Source of the DNA: Pseudohongiella nitratireducens | GTDB taxonomy: Bacteria; Pseudomonadota; Gammaproteobacteria; Pseudomonadales; Pseudohongiellaceae | Assembly: GCF_001642735.1 (NCBI RefSeq) | Contig: NZ_LWHM01000027.1 | Coordinates: 1 to 64,000, forward strand | DNA length: 64,000 nucleotides | Direction: 5' to 3' | Part shown: positions 53,005 to 64,000 of the stretch, in pieces | Layout of the letters: every line of letters begins with the position of its first letter | Numbering within the stretch: the first letter of the stretch is position 1 | Program-made: the position numbers and the translations under genes | The notes under the pieces: model-generated | Database searches by the model: none | Seen by the model: only the letters and a program-made list of their open reading frames with translations | What the model was told of the DNA's origin: nothing

Positions 53005-53901
53005 TCAAGTTCCCAGAACGACACCAATGAATATTGCCAGGCCTACCCAGTGATTGTTGAGAAAGGCTTCAAAGCAGGGGGCCGGCTCGCGGTTGCGAAT
53101 TAACTTGTGTTGTCGAAGCAACAATAGAGCAGCCACCGTCAGGCCCAGGTAATAGGGCCATTGCAATTGAAATTGCAGTCCGGCTAATAGCAGTGCCAGC
53201 AGGAACATGACGTGCAGGATGGCAATCATGGCTTTGTCCGCATCACCAAACAGTATGGCGGTGGATTTAACGCCAATCTTCAGGTCATATTCCCGGTCAA
53301 CCATGGCATATTGTGTGTCATAGGCAACTGTCCACAAGCAGTTAGCAACATACAAAAGCCAGGCTGCACTGGGAGGTAGAGCATTGGTCTGGGCAGTAAA
53401 TGCCATCAGGATCCCCCAGGAAAAGGCCATGCCCAGTACGACCTGGGGGAGATGAGTGTAGCGTTTCATGAAAGGGTAAATCGCGGTTAACAACACGGCG
53501 CCAAGGGACATCAAGGCAGTCAACACATTGGTAAAAAGCAGCAGGGAAGCCGCTAACAGGCAGAGAACGGCGAAACATTGCAGCGCTTCTTTACGAGAGA
53601 CTTGCCCGGTGACGATAGCACGGTCTTTGGTGCGTAACACGTCGCCATCGATATCAGCATCGGCGTAATCGTTGATACAACAGCCCGCGGATCGCATGAC
53701 CCAGGTGCCCAGGGCAAAGACGACCACCAGGTACCAGGTAGGCCAGCCGCCCGCAGCAAACCAGAGCGCTGCCAGGGTTGGCCACAACAGCAGATAAGTG
53801 CCAATGGGCCTGTTCAGCCGGGTTAGCAGTATAAAAGCCGGTAATCGTTCGGCCATTCGGGGTGATACTTTGCCGAGCCATTGCTGGAGTAAAGCCTGCA
53901 T
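53005..53901 (-). CDS. ubiA: 4-hydroxybenzoate octaprenyltransferase UbiA
   Basis: From ATG 53899-53901 this encodes 298 aa. It is an integral membrane prenyltransferase with the first Asp-rich motif NDYADADIDG (about residues 70-79), the second YDTQYAMVDREYD (about 188-200) and eight or nine membrane helices. It attaches the isoprenoid tail to 4-hydroxybenzoate in ubiquinone synthesis. The start lies 38 bp after the HDOD gene's stop at 53940. No ubiC is seen next to it. Confidence 0.94.
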   Translation of the reverse strand: MQALLQQWLGKVSPRMAERLPAFILLTRLNRPIGTYLLLWPTLAALWFAAGGWPTWYLVVVFALGTWVMRSAGCCINDYADADIDGDVLRTKDRAIVTGQVSRKEALQCFAVLCLLAASLLLFTNVLTALMSLGAVLLTAIYPFMKRYTHLPQVVLGMAFSWGILMAFTAQTNALPPSAAWLLYVANCLWTVAYDTQYAMVDREYDLKIGVKSTAILFGDADKAMIAILHVMFLLALLLAGLQFQLQWPYYLGLTVAALLLLRQHKLIRNREPAPCFEAFLNNHWVGLAIFIGVVLGT

Positions 53902-53939
53902 GTTGAATGTAAAAGCCCTGATTGATGAAACACAGCGGA

Positions 53940-55238
53940 TCAAGCCGCCAGGCTTGCCGTCATTTGCAGTTCATCGGAGTTTACCAGTTCTTCGACCAAC
54001 TGTTCACATGTCTTCTGATCGAGACCAAGTCGATGATAGACGGATGCGGGAACAGCCTCAGGAGGTGCGTCACCAATACCATGCAGGCGCAATAAACGAA
54101 TGGCTATATAAACAAGGTTGGCGTATACGGCATGGTCACCACTGTAATCGGGATTTTGCTGCTGTCGCAGGGCTATCACAATTTCATCTGGCATGTTCCA
54201 GGTTTGCATCAACCAGGCGCCGATCTGTTCCCGGCAAACACCTGTCAGATGTTGCTCGATAGCAACGTGGCTGATCAGCGGGTTGGCCTCAACATGCCGG
54301 CAAATAGTAGCGAACTGAGGTGGAAAACTGTGAGCTAACACCAAATAACCAAAATTGTGCAGTAAGCCTGCCAGATAGATCATGCCGCTACTGGGTCGCC
54401 GCTCGCCACTGGGCAGTTTGCCAGAAAGCTTGCGGGTTAATGCCTCGACCACTGCCGAACAGTAAATGGCCTGCGTCCAGTATGGCGTGAAACCCGCGCT
54501 ATGCTCTTCGGGTACCTGTAAAGATCTTCCGAGTACCAGGCCAATTGCCATGTTGCTGACGACATCAAAGCCCAGGACACGAACAATAGCATCCTGAACA
54601 GATTTCACCCGCCCGGGGGCGGCGTAAAAGGGGGATGATGCCCAGCTGACTACCTGCGCAGCGAGGATGGGGTCACTTTCCACAACGCGTGTAAGCTCGG
54701 TGCTGGTGGCATTGGGGTCCGCACGTAGCTGCATAATTTTGTTCACGGTAGGCGATAGCGGTGGAATTTCCAGGGTTTCGTCTATGCGCTGTCGCATACG
54801 TTGCCCTGTCAGGCTCTGAATGGATTGAGTAATGGTTGCCTCATCATGTTCAGGAGCTGGTATTGCCTGGGGCAGATCGCTGGATAAAATAGTGATACGG
54901 TGGTGTCTGACGTGCTGATCCTGTAGGTGAAGCTGGTCGCGCAGGTGTGTTAAATCCAGGCCGCTAATGTCACACCACTGATTCTCATCATCAAGCAAAG
55001 TGTCGTCGATAATGGTGGGTAGTAAATAGCACTGCTGTGACTGTGGTACGGGGCGAATTTTATTCGCCTGAATGGCCTTTACCAGTTTATCACCGGTCAG
55101 CACTTTGAGTTGACGGCCTGTGCATTGTTTAAGTTGTTGAAGATCAAGTAGGTCTTCACTTGCTATCAGACACTGCAAAGGGCCGTCCTTATCATAAAGC
55201 AGAACGCTTCTCAGTGTGTGTGATGTAGGCATATCCAT
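53940..55238 (-). CDS. YbaK-like plus HDOD signalling protein
   Basis: A 432-aa protein. The N-terminal part (about residues 10-130) resembles YbaK/aminoacyl-tRNA deacylase-like domains often fused to HDOD, without a confident active site. The C-terminal part (about 155-390) is an HDOD domain: IPPLSPTVNKIMQLRADPN, ESDPILAAQVVSWASSPFY, GFDVVSNMAIGLVLG, LAGLLHNFGYLVLAHSFP and AWLMQTWNMPDEIVIALRQQ. HDOD proteins usually take part in signalling tied to cyclic-di-GMP or motility. Function here is unknown. Confidence 0.8.
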   Translation of the reverse strand: MDMPTSHTLRSVLLYDKDGPLQCLIASEDLLDLQQLKQCTGRQLKVLTGDKLVKAIQANKIRPVPQSQQCYLLPTIIDDTLLDDENQWCDISGLDLTHLRDQLHLQDQHVRHHRITILSSDLPQAIPAPEHDEATITQSIQSLTGQRMRQRIDETLEIPPLSPTVNKIMQLRADPNATSTELTRVVESDPILAAQVVSWASSPFYAAPGRVKSVQDAIVRVLGFDVVSNMAIGLVLGRSLQVPEEHSAGFTPYWTQAIYCSAVVEALTRKLSGKLPSGERRPSSGMIYLAGLLHNFGYLVLAHSFPPQFATICRHVEANPLISHVAIEQHLTGVCREQIGAWLMQTWNMPDEIVIALRQQQNPDYSGDHAVYANLVYIAIRLLRLHGIGDAPPEAVPASVYHRLGLDQKTCEQLVEELVNSDELQMTASLAA

Positions 55239-55370
55239 GTTTCTAGTTTATCCCTGGCAAATTCTAAACGAATTTCTACTAGATAGTTATCGGCTTGAAT
55301 GGCGTGAACATGAGGGTAAAATGACAATTAAATCATCCAGATATCATACTTGCTCAACCAGAGTAGAAAA

Positions 55371-57479
55371 TCAGACACTGGCGTAGTTCTCTCGAACCCC
55401 GAGCCAACGCTCAATTAATGGTGAAATATGAGCGGGATACTCAGTCTCAATTTGTTCTGCAACAGTTTTGACGGGGTCCAGTAAGGCTGCGTCCCGACTT
55501 AGATCGGCGATACGGAAACTCATCAGACCAGTTTGCTGCGTGCCAAGCACCTGGCCAGGGCCACGAATTTGCAGGTCCTGTTCAGCAATGAAAAAACCGT
55601 CATTACTGTCTCGCATAATGCCCAGCCGCTGCTTGCCCAGGTTGGACAGGGGGGCCTGGTATAACAGCAGACAATGGCTCGCTTTAGCACCACGACCAAC
55701 CCGGCCGCGCAACTGGTGTAGCTGAGCCAGGCCCAGGCGCTCGGGGTTTTCTATGATCATCAGGCTGGCGTTAGGTACGTCCACGCCGACCTCAATAACC
55801 GTGGTTGCCACCAGCAGGTCCAGCTGCCCTTGTTTGAAGGCATCCATGACATCAGATTTTTCGGCAGCTTTCATGCGACCGTGTACCAGTCCGATGCGTA
55901 AATTTGGTAACTGCTCCTGCATGGCTTGCCAGGTAGCTTCGGCTGCCTGGCATTGCAAGGATTCAGACTCTTCAATCAGGGTGCAGACCCAATATGCCTG
56001 GCTGCCTGACTGGCAAGCCTGGCTGATGCGTTGGATAACCTCATCGCGTCGATTATTGTCGATAACCACTGTGTTAACGGGTGTACGTCCAGGCGGTAAC
56101 TCATCAATAATGCTGCATTCCAGGTCCGCGTAGGCGCTCATGGCTAAGGTTCGTGGGATAGGGGTTGCGGTCATCACCAACTGATGAGGCAGGGTCTGAC
56201 CATTGTTGCCTTTCTCTCTTAAGGCCAGACGCTGATGCACGCCGAACCGGTGCTGCTCATCAATTATAATCAGACCCAACTGCTTAAAGCGCACATCATC
56301 CTGAAACAGTGCGTGAGTACCCACTGCAATGATTGCACTGCCATCGGCGATGGACTCCATTGAAGCCTTTCGCTGTCGACCTTTGATTTTGCCACTGAGC
56401 CAACTTATCTGAATTCCCAGTGGCGACAACCACTGAGAAAAGTTTCGATAATGCTGTTCAGCCAGTATTTCAGTGGGTGCCATAATCGCTGCTTGATAAC
56501 CGCTGCCAGCAGCCTGTAGCGCGGCGAGTGCCGCCACTACGGTTTTGCCTGATCCGACATCCCCCTGCAGTAAGCGCAGCATGGGTAGAGGCTGGTTCAT
56601 ATCCCGGGCAATTTCGTCACAGACCCTGGTTTGAGCCGATGTCAGAGCGAAGGGCAGCTGATTAATGAATGCCTGTTGTAGAGGGTTGTCGGACTCCAGG
56701 TCTGGCGCGGCCAACTGGCTGTTTTGCCAGCGAATGCGTCGCAGGCATAGCCGGTGACTTAACAGTTCTTCAAAAGCCAGTCGTTGCTGACAAGGGTGCA
56801 AGCCCTCCTTTAGTTCATCGGTTCTGGCATCAACAGGAGGGTGATGAAGATAGTGAATGGCGTCTACTAATGAGGGGTATCGTAATGGTTTGCGTATACT
56901 TTCGGGTATCCATTCTGATAGCGAGTACTTGCTATCCATGAATGACAACGCTTGTGTCACCAGTTTGCGAAGGCGAAGTTGGTGCAAACCATCCGTAGTC
57001 GGGTAGACCGGTGTCAAACGGTCTTCGAGAGCGATATCATCACTGTCTCGGACGAGCTGATATTCCGGGTGAAACATCTCCACCCCGTTGCGCCCGGGGC
57101 GAATTTCGCCAAAGCAACGGATGCTCGCACCAGGCTGCAAGCTGTGTTTTTGCGCATTACTGAAATGGAAAAATCGCAGCGTCATGATGCCGCTGTTGTC
57201 GCGTATATGGCAAACCAGGCTGCGCTTTCGTCCGAAGGCGACCTGCGAGCGAATTATCTCACCCTGCAGCATGACATCCTGGCCCAGCCTGGCTTGTGCA
57301 ATAGGCACAAGCCGGGTTTGGTCCTGATAGCGCAGCGGCAGGTGAAAAATCAGATCCTGAAGATTAAATATGTGAAGTTGCTCAAGCTTCTCCGCCAGCT
57401 TGGGACCGACACCGCTGAGTGTCCTGACAGAAATAGTGCAAAGTGTATCTGAAACACGTTCCTGGTTTGATTCAACCAT
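55371..57479 (-). CDS. recG: ATP-dependent DNA helicase RecG
   Basis: A 702-aa branched-DNA helicase. It has an N-terminal wedge/OB domain (LSGVGPKLAEKLEQL, then GRKRSLVCHIRDNSGIMTLRFF), Walker A in LLQGDVGSGKTVVAALAAL, the DEQH box (IIIDEQHRFGVHQR) and the late motifs VIEVGVDVPNA and QLRGRVGRGA. It remodels stalled forks and recombination intermediates. It starts 10 bp after ridA and is probably co-transcribed with it. Confidence 0.97.
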   Translation of the reverse strand: MVESNQERVSDTLCTISVRTLSGVGPKLAEKLEQLHIFNLQDLIFHLPLRYQDQTRLVPIAQARLGQDVMLQGEIIRSQVAFGRKRSLVCHIRDNSGIMTLRFFHFSNAQKHSLQPGASIRCFGEIRPGRNGVEMFHPEYQLVRDSDDIALEDRLTPVYPTTDGLHQLRLRKLVTQALSFMDSKYSLSEWIPESIRKPLRYPSLVDAIHYLHHPPVDARTDELKEGLHPCQQRLAFEELLSHRLCLRRIRWQNSQLAAPDLESDNPLQQAFINQLPFALTSAQTRVCDEIARDMNQPLPMLRLLQGDVGSGKTVVAALAALQAAGSGYQAAIMAPTEILAEQHYRNFSQWLSPLGIQISWLSGKIKGRQRKASMESIADGSAIIAVGTHALFQDDVRFKQLGLIIIDEQHRFGVHQRLALREKGNNGQTLPHQLVMTATPIPRTLAMSAYADLECSIIDELPPGRTPVNTVVIDNNRRDEVIQRISQACQSGSQAYWVCTLIEESESLQCQAAEATWQAMQEQLPNLRIGLVHGRMKAAEKSDVMDAFKQGQLDLLVATTVIEVGVDVPNASLMIIENPERLGLAQLHQLRGRVGRGAKASHCLLLYQAPLSNLGKQRLGIMRDSNDGFFIAEQDLQIRGPGQVLGTQQTGLMSFRIADLSRDAALLDPVKTVAEQIETEYPAHISPLIERWLGVRENYASV

Positions 57480-57489
57480 GCGGGTGGTC

Positions 57490-57876
57490 TTAGCCAGCCT
57501 GAAGGATAGCTTCGATTTCTACCTGTGCTGCTCGTGGTAAAGCAGAGACTTCTACTGTGGCCCGCGCAGGGAACGGAGAGGAAAAATAGGTTTCCATCAC
57601 CTCGTTAACGACACTGAAATGGTTCAGGTCGGTCAGGTAAATAGTCAGTTTGACGCAATCGTCGAGTGTGCCGCCGGCAGCATTGGCGACAGCTGTCAGG
57701 TTGTCGAGCACCTGCCGGGTCTGCTCGGCTATATCATGAGAGACCAGCTCCATGGATATCGGATCCAGCGGAATCTGGCCGGACAAAAACACCATGGAGC
57801 CAGATTTGATGGCCTGCGAGTAAGGGCCTATCACTTTAGGGGCTTTATCGCTGTGGAGAGCTTCCTTTTTTGCCAT
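57490..57876 (-). CDS. ridA: RidA-family enamine/imine deaminase
   Basis: A 128-aa YjgF/YER057c/UK114 protein with IGPYSQAIKSGSMVFLSGQIPLDP, the conserved Arg in FPARATVEVSALPRAAQVEIEAI, and usual length. It removes reactive 2-aminoacrylate made by PLP enzymes. Encoded between spoT and recG, a common order in this group. Confidence 0.93.
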   Translation of the reverse strand: MAKKEALHSDKAPKVIGPYSQAIKSGSMVFLSGQIPLDPISMELVSHDIAEQTRQVLDNLTAVANAAGGTLDDCVKLTIYLTDLNHFSVVNEVMETYFSSPFPARATVEVSALPRAAQVEIEAILQAG

Positions 57877-57908
57877 AGCAAGATTCCTTGGGTTAGGTCG
57901 GTGAGCAC

Positions 57909-60104
57909 TTACGCCCTGGGTTGCCGTTGTAATGCTTCAGGTGCAATGTTTCCCTTGATCGGTTTAACGTGCTTTTTACTTTTCACGCGGGCAACACGGG
58001 TCACCGGTTTGATCAAACGAATATGTTTCATTACGCGTGCCAGGTGGATTCGGTTTTTCACTGTCAGCAATAGATTTACAATACTGAAACGGGCATCTTT
58101 CTCAACGGTGCTGATGCGTTCAATATTCGCTTCTTTGCTGGTGATCGCGGTGGCCAGCTTGGCGATAATGCCGCGTTCGTTTTCCACCTCGACTCGAACC
58201 TCAACGGCGAAGTCACCCTCTACATCAGGGTCCCATCGTACCGAGACAATCTTGTCAGGTTGATGTCGGATTTCGGAAATATTGTTGCAGTCTTCGGTAT
58301 GTATCACCATGCCGCGTCCGGAGCTGATATGACCAACGATCGGGTCGCCGGGAATCGGATGGCAGCATCGGGCAAAACTCATCACCATACCTTCAGAGCC
58401 ACGAATCGCCAAGAAGCTTTGACGGGCCTCTTTGGCGGAGGATGGAGTGGCGACCACAGGCTCTTCCGGCAACAGTTTCTGTGCCACCATGTGGGCCATG
58501 CGATTGCCAAGACCAATATCGCTCAACAGGGCATCCATTGACTCCACACCCAACGCCTCCAGTGCAGATTGCACTTCATCAGCTTCGAGTTTTTCCAGTT
58601 GCGTGCCGTGACCAGCAAGAATTTTGTTCAGCAGGCGCCGACCCAGGGAAATGGATTCGGACTGTCGCTGATTCTTGAGGAAATGCCGGATGTTGCTGCG
58701 CGCCTTGCCGGTGACGACAAAACTGAGCCAGGCAGGATTAGGTTGTGCACCTGGCGTGGTGATGATTTCCACGGTCTGCCCGCTTTCAAGTGGTTCACTC
58801 AAAGGCGAAAGACGTCGGCTGATACGGCAGGCGACACAGGAATTTCCCACATCGGTGTGTACCGCGTAGGCAAAGTCCACGGCGGTTGAACCAGCCGGCA
58901 GTTCCATGATCTTGCCCTTGGGCGTGAATACGTAAATTTCATCCGGGAAGAGGTCAATCTTCACGTTCTCAATGAATTCGAGGGAGTTACCTGCATTTTT
59001 TTGCATTTCCAGCAGGCCATTAATCCACTGTCGTGCACGAATATGCGCATTGCTGGGTGTGTCATCCGAGGATTTATACAACCAGTGCGCCGCAATACCA
59101 TTGTTGGCCATCGACTCCATTTCCTCAGTGCGGATCTGGATTTCGATAGGTACGCCATGCATACCGAACAGGGTGGTGTGCAGTGATTGATAGCCGTTGG
59201 CTTTCGGGATGGCAATATAATCTTTGAAACGACCTGGAACTGGTTTGAAAAGGTTGTGAACAGCACCTAAAACACGATAGCAGGTGTCAACGGAATCAAC
59301 CACTATGCGAAACGCATAGACATCCATGATTTCCGAGAAGGATTTGCGCTTGATACGCATTTTCTCGTAAATGCTGTATAGATGTTTTTCGCGCCCAAAC
59401 ACGCGGGACGGCATGCCCTCCCGGGACAGACAGGCCTCGATAGCGCTTTGAATCTGTGAAACGATTTCTTTACGGTTGCCGCGAATGGATCGTACTGCAG
59501 CGTCAATTCGGCGGGCCCGCATCGGATAAAGTGCAGCGAAGCCAAGCTCCTCAAACTCTACCCGGACTGCATTCATGCCGAGCCGGTTAGCAATAGGGGC
59601 GTAGATATCCAGGGTTTCTTTGGCAATACGGCGACGCTTTTCCGGACTCAGTACATCCAGCGTACGCATGTTATGCAAGCGGTCCGCAAGTTTTACCAGA
59701 ATGACACGCAGGTCGCGTGCCATGGCCAGCGCCATTTTCTGGAAATTTTCAGCCTGGGCTTCGGCCCGGCTACTGAAAGCGATTTTGTTGAGCTTGCTGA
59801 CACCATCGACCATCTCGGCAACAGTTTCACCGAATTGGCCTTTGATAGCGGTTTTGCTGATGCCGGTATCTTCAATAACGTCATGAAGCATGGCTGCCAT
59901 CAGGCTCTGATGGTCCATGTGCATGTCGCTGAGAATGCCGGCAACGGCTAAGGGGTGTGTGACGTAGGGTTCACCACTACGCCGAAACTGACCATCGTGC
60001 GCCTGTTCAGCGTAGTAATACGCCCGGCGCACATGATCAACCTGGTCGGTAGCCAGATAACCGTTGAGGTTACTGGCGAGTGAGTCGATAGTTGCTGCTT
60101 CCAC
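57909..60104 (-). CDS. spoT: Bifunctional (p)ppGpp synthetase/hydrolase SpoT
   Basis: From GTG 60102-60104, behind AGGAG, this encodes 731 aa; a GTG at 60152 inside rpoZ is possible but gives an odd N-terminus. The domains in order are: the HD hydrolase (RRSGEPYVTHPLAVAGIL, LHDVIEDT, about 45-195); the synthetase (about 200-350, with FKDYIAIPKANGYQSLHT); TGS (about 390-450, IYVFTPKGKIMELPAG); a helical/zinc-finger part (CCHPIPGDPIVG); and ACT (VRVEVENERGIIAKLATAI). HDxxED indicates active hydrolase. It controls the stringent response and lies downstream of rpoZ. Confidence 0.96.
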   Translation of the reverse strand: MEAATIDSLASNLNGYLATDQVDHVRRAYYYAEQAHDGQFRRSGEPYVTHPLAVAGILSDMHMDHQSLMAAMLHDVIEDTGISKTAIKGQFGETVAEMVDGVSKLNKIAFSSRAEAQAENFQKMALAMARDLRVILVKLADRLHNMRTLDVLSPEKRRRIAKETLDIYAPIANRLGMNAVRVEFEELGFAALYPMRARRIDAAVRSIRGNRKEIVSQIQSAIEACLSREGMPSRVFGREKHLYSIYEKMRIKRKSFSEIMDVYAFRIVVDSVDTCYRVLGAVHNLFKPVPGRFKDYIAIPKANGYQSLHTTLFGMHGVPIEIQIRTEEMESMANNGIAAHWLYKSSDDTPSNAHIRARQWINGLLEMQKNAGNSLEFIENVKIDLFPDEIYVFTPKGKIMELPAGSTAVDFAYAVHTDVGNSCVACRISRRLSPLSEPLESGQTVEIITTPGAQPNPAWLSFVVTGKARSNIRHFLKNQRQSESISLGRRLLNKILAGHGTQLEKLEADEVQSALEALGVESMDALLSDIGLGNRMAHMVAQKLLPEEPVVATPSSAKEARQSFLAIRGSEGMVMSFARCCHPIPGDPIVGHISSGRGMVIHTEDCNNISEIRHQPDKIVSVRWDPDVEGDFAVEVRVEVENERGIIAKLATAITSKEANIERISTVEKDARFSIVNLLLTVKNRIHLARVMKHIRLIKPVTRVARVKSKKHVKPIKGNIAPEALQRQPRA

Positions 60105-60123
60105 CTCCCGACTCCTCCAGCGC

Positions 60124-60444
60124 TTACTCGTCGCTGCTAACGCTGTCGTCACTGCTCTCCGTGTCAGTTTCAGCGACGATTGCGCCCATCATGGCTGCAG
60201 TCGCGTCCAGCTCTGCTTCGGGAATTTCACGCGTAGGTGCCGGGCGAGCTACCAGGATGCTGGAATCAACCAGTCCTTCAGCAACTTCGCGCAATGCGAT
60301 AACAGTTGGCTTATCGTTATCTTCGGGAACCAACGGGTCTTTGCCTCCCGTCTGGATCTGACGTGCGCGTTTGCTGGAAATCATAACCAGTTGGAAACGA
60401 TTGTCGACTTTATCCAGACAATCTTCGACGGTAATACGTGCCAT
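60124..60444 (-). CDS. rpoZ: RNA polymerase omega subunit
   Basis: A 106-aa protein starting [19 protein letters not shown], followed by [23 protein letters not shown] and an acidic C-terminal tail. It helps assemble RNA polymerase and is the beta-prime-bound ppGpp site partner. The order gmk-rpoZ-spoT is conserved and puts ppGpp synthesis next to one of its targets. Confidence 0.96.
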   Translation of the reverse strand: MARITVEDCLDKVDNRFQLVMISSKRARQIQTGGKDPLVPEDNDKPTVIALREVAEGLVDSSILVARPAPTREIPEAELDATAAMMGAIVAETDTESSDDSVSSDE

Positions 60445-60609
60445 ATCGTTGAACCTGCTTCAAACAATGCAATTGAGAGTTACTGACAGTGTATCAGGTG
60501 ATGAACCAGATATCATAACGGATTTTAAGAGAAATAGCATGTAACGTGCTGGAAATTAGCCAGGAAAACGAGGATGCGCGGACAAACCGAAACGGTGCCG
60601 GGTCAATTC

Positions 60610-62246
<1,637 letters not shown>

Positions 62247-62531
62247 ATCCAATTAATCGCTTTTGTGTGTCCTGGTCGTTCAGAATCCGATCAGGACAGT
62301 AGATGAAAATTATAATTTCGATCGAGTGCGTAGATTATAGTTGTGCTTCACAAATCGCCAATGAATCGATTAGATCATCATGATTCAGATAGTAGATCAT
62401 TCCAATCAAGGCCCCGGCGCTATACTCTGTGCGATTGAGTCAGAGTGTATGCCGCTCATGCGATGGTGTGTAGCGGGTAATTCAACAGGTATAAAACAAG
62501 TAATAAACAGCGCAAGGAATTCACGCCAGTC
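62247..62531. other. Intergenic region between oxyR and selD
   Basis: No gene is seen. It is AT-rich around 62305-62345 (AAATTATAATTT-type and ATTATAG elements) and must contain the divergent oxyR and selD promoters. I did not identify a convincing pair of OxyR boxes. Confidence 0.4.
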
Positions 62532-63629
62532 ATGACAACTGCAAGCCAGAAAGTCGCAAACGATAACCCATCCGAATCACTGTCGGATATCAGGCTCAGC
62601 CAATACAGCCACGGTGCAGGGTGTGGTTGCAAAATAGCCCCAGCCATTCTGGACAGAATATTATCGTCGCAACGAGAGTTTGCGCCTGACCCCTCACTGC
62701 TCGTAGGTAACCAGTCACGCGATGATGCAGCCGCTTATGATCTGGGTGATGGGCAAGTTATTCTCAGCACCACTGACTTTTTCATGCCGATTGTTGATGA
62801 TGCCTTTGATTTCGGGCGCATCGCTGCCACCAATGCCATCAGTGACATCTATGCCATGGGGGGACGGCCGCTGATGGCTATCGCGATTCTGGGCTGGCCC
62901 CTGGACAAATTGCCGCCCGAACTGGCGGCGGAGGTTGTTGATGGCGGGCGTCAGGCTTGTTCCGATGCCGGTATGGTACTGGCTGGAGGGCACAGTATTG
63001 ATTGTCCGGAGCCGGTCTTTGGATTGGCCGTTACCGGCCTGATTACCAGCGACAAGCTGAAGCGAAATGACACGGCCATCGAAGGCTGTTTGCTTTATTT
63101 GACCAAACCCCTGGGTATTGGTGTGCTTACCACAGCGGAGAAGCGTGGATTATTGGCAGAAGAACATAAAGGGCTGGCGCGAGACGAGATGTGCAAGCTC
63201 AATAAAGCGGGCCAGACACTGGCGACGCTGCCGGGTGTCAGGGCCATGACCGACGTGACGGGCTTTGGTCTGGCCGGTCACCTGCTGGAAATGTGTGAAG
63301 GCAGTGGACTGGACGCAGTGATTGATTTGTCTGCATTACCGGCACTTAGTGGTGTTGACGCCTATATTGAACAGGGCTGTGTTCCGGGAGGGACTCAGCG
63401 TAATGTGCAAAGCTATGGCGACCGGCTGGCGACGCTTTCCGCATCGCAGCAGGCCATTGTTTGTGATCCGCAAACCAGTGGGGGGCTACTGATTGCGGTA
63501 GAGCCTGAATCCAGAGAGTCAGTTGAGGCTGTGTTACGTGCGGAAGAGGTGGATCCGGCGCTGATTCGTCCGATCGGTAAACTGCAGGTTCAGGCTGGCA
63601 AGCAGGAACGGATTCGATTTGATGGCTAA
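62532..63629 (+). CDS. selD: Selenophosphate synthetase SelD
   Basis: A 365-aa enzyme. The active-site region [11 protein letters not shown] has Cys, not selenocysteine, at the catalytic position, with the conserved Lys two residues on. [31 protein letters not shown] and [18 protein letters not shown] regions follow. It makes selenophosphate from selenide and ATP. It overlaps mnmH, so selenium is channelled at least into tRNA 2-selenouridine. Confidence 0.96.
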   Translation: MTTASQKVANDNPSESLSDIRLSQYSHGAGCGCKIAPAILDRILSSQREFAPDPSLLVGNQSRDDAAAYDLGDGQVILSTTDFFMPIVDDAFDFGRIAATNAISDIYAMGGRPLMAIAILGWPLDKLPPELAAEVVDGGRQACSDAGMVLAGGHSIDCPEPVFGLAVTGLITSDKLKRNDTAIEGCLLYLTKPLGIGVLTTAEKRGLLAEEHKGLARDEMCKLNKAGQTLATLPGVRAMTDVTGFGLAGHLLEMCEGSGLDAVIDLSALPALSGVDAYIEQGCVPGGTQRNVQSYGDRLATLSASQQAIVCDPQTSGGLLIAVEPESRESVEAVLRAEEVDPALIRPIGKLQVQAGKQERIRFDG

Positions 63630-64000
63630 ACGAAAGGATACAACGGATTATCGTCAACTTTTCCTGAATGATGTCCCGTTGATAGATACCCGTGCCCCGG
63701 TTGAATTTGCTAATGGGGCTTTTCCTGCCGCTACCAACTTACCGCTGATGTCGGATCAGGAGCGAGAACAGGTTGGCACCTGTTACAAGCAGTCAGGGCA
63801 GGCGGCTGCTCTGGCGCTAGGGGAGCAGCTGGTTGCCGGGCAGGTGAAAGAACAACGTATCGAACAGTGGCTTGCTCATGCCGAGCAAAATCCGGCGGGC
63901 TATCTGTATTGTTTTCGGGGTGGACTGCGTTCGCAAATCTGTCAGCAGTGGCTGGAAGAGGCAGGGTTGAATTATCCGCGAGTACAGGGTGGCTATAAAG
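63622..64000 (+). CDS. mnmH: tRNA 2-selenouridine synthase MnmH (SelU), 3' end beyond window
   Basis: The first 126 codons are present, starting at ATG 63622, overlapping the selD stop by 8 bp. A rhodanese-like N-terminal domain reads [27 protein letters not shown], with the catalytic Cys in [10 protein letters not shown] near residue 97. The P-loop that should follow lies past the window edge. It replaces sulfur with selenium in 2-thiouridine at the tRNA wobble position, using selenophosphate from SelD. Confidence 0.93.
   Translation, partial: MAKRKDTTDYRQLFLNDVPLIDTRAPVEFANGAFPAATNLPLMSDQEREQVGTCYKQSGQAAALALGEQLVAGQVKEQRIEQWLAHAEQNPAGYLYCFRGGLRSQICQQWLEEAGLNYPRVQGGYK

Overview
The window joins two very different regions. 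From 20606 to the end it is ordinary gammaproteobacterial chromosome at the replication origin: a DnaA-box-rich, AT-rich oriC candidate, then mnmG-rsmG-parA-parB-atpIBEFHAGDC-glmU-glmS, followed by housekeeping genes (hexR, yaaA, tcyP-like, uvrD, gcdH, opgGH, ubiA, recG, ridA, spoT, rpoZ, gmk, oxyR, selD, mnmH). The mix of a gidA-type oriC, chromosomal parAB, gcdH and the gmk-rpoZ-spoT-ridA-recG cluster suggests a free-living, probably aquatic member of the Pseudomonadales/Oceanospirillales side of the Gammaproteobacteria. I cannot name a genus.

From 1 to 20605 it is the right part of a mobile island. The 18 bp at 20588-20605 encode FCIGK-stop, the conserved C-terminus of MnmE/TrmE, and closely resemble the attachment repeat of Salmonella genomic island 1 (SGI1). 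The contents also fit an SGI1-family integrative mobilizable element. They include a large TraG that could reshape a helper plasmid's mating pore, a FlhD/FlhC-type activator pair (compare SgaDC/AcaDC), a tyrosine-recombinase-like mobilization protein with a small partner (compare MpsA/MpsB), and a GC-rich block of about 128 bp with four inverted repeats that looks like oriT. The left end with mnmE, attL and int/xis lies outside the window.

Island layout, left to right: ISL3-family transposase; TetR regulator, decayed DUF3817 gene and small multidrug-export gene (efflux cargo with a candidate operator); FlhC, tandem FlhD and a 57-aa membrane gene behind a consensus LexA box; small genes and traG; a lipoprotein gene; a run of small genes separated by strong hairpins; mpsB-mpsA; oriT; an intergenic repeat cluster; then a minus-strand defence-like operon (serine recombinase, N6-adenine methyltransferase, BsuBI/PstI-type endonuclease, 44-aa membrane protein, zinc-hook AAA ATPase). 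Last come a self-standing regulator-like gene behind a 42-bp dyad, an inverted repeat and attR.

How the parts may work together: SOS induction could relieve LexA and raise the FlhD/FlhC-type activator. That activator could bind the long motif shared by the traG promoter region and the small-gene operon. MpsA/MpsB would then process oriT for transfer through a helper plasmid's pore, while the restriction and ATPase cargo would protect the host or stabilise the element. The regulatory chain is inference; the sequence elements are visible.

In the chromosome the main oddities are a PAS-GGDEF gene split at an A7 run that is also a perfect -1 slippery heptamer, and a hexanucleotide repeat coding for Gln-Glu near the N-terminus of opgG.
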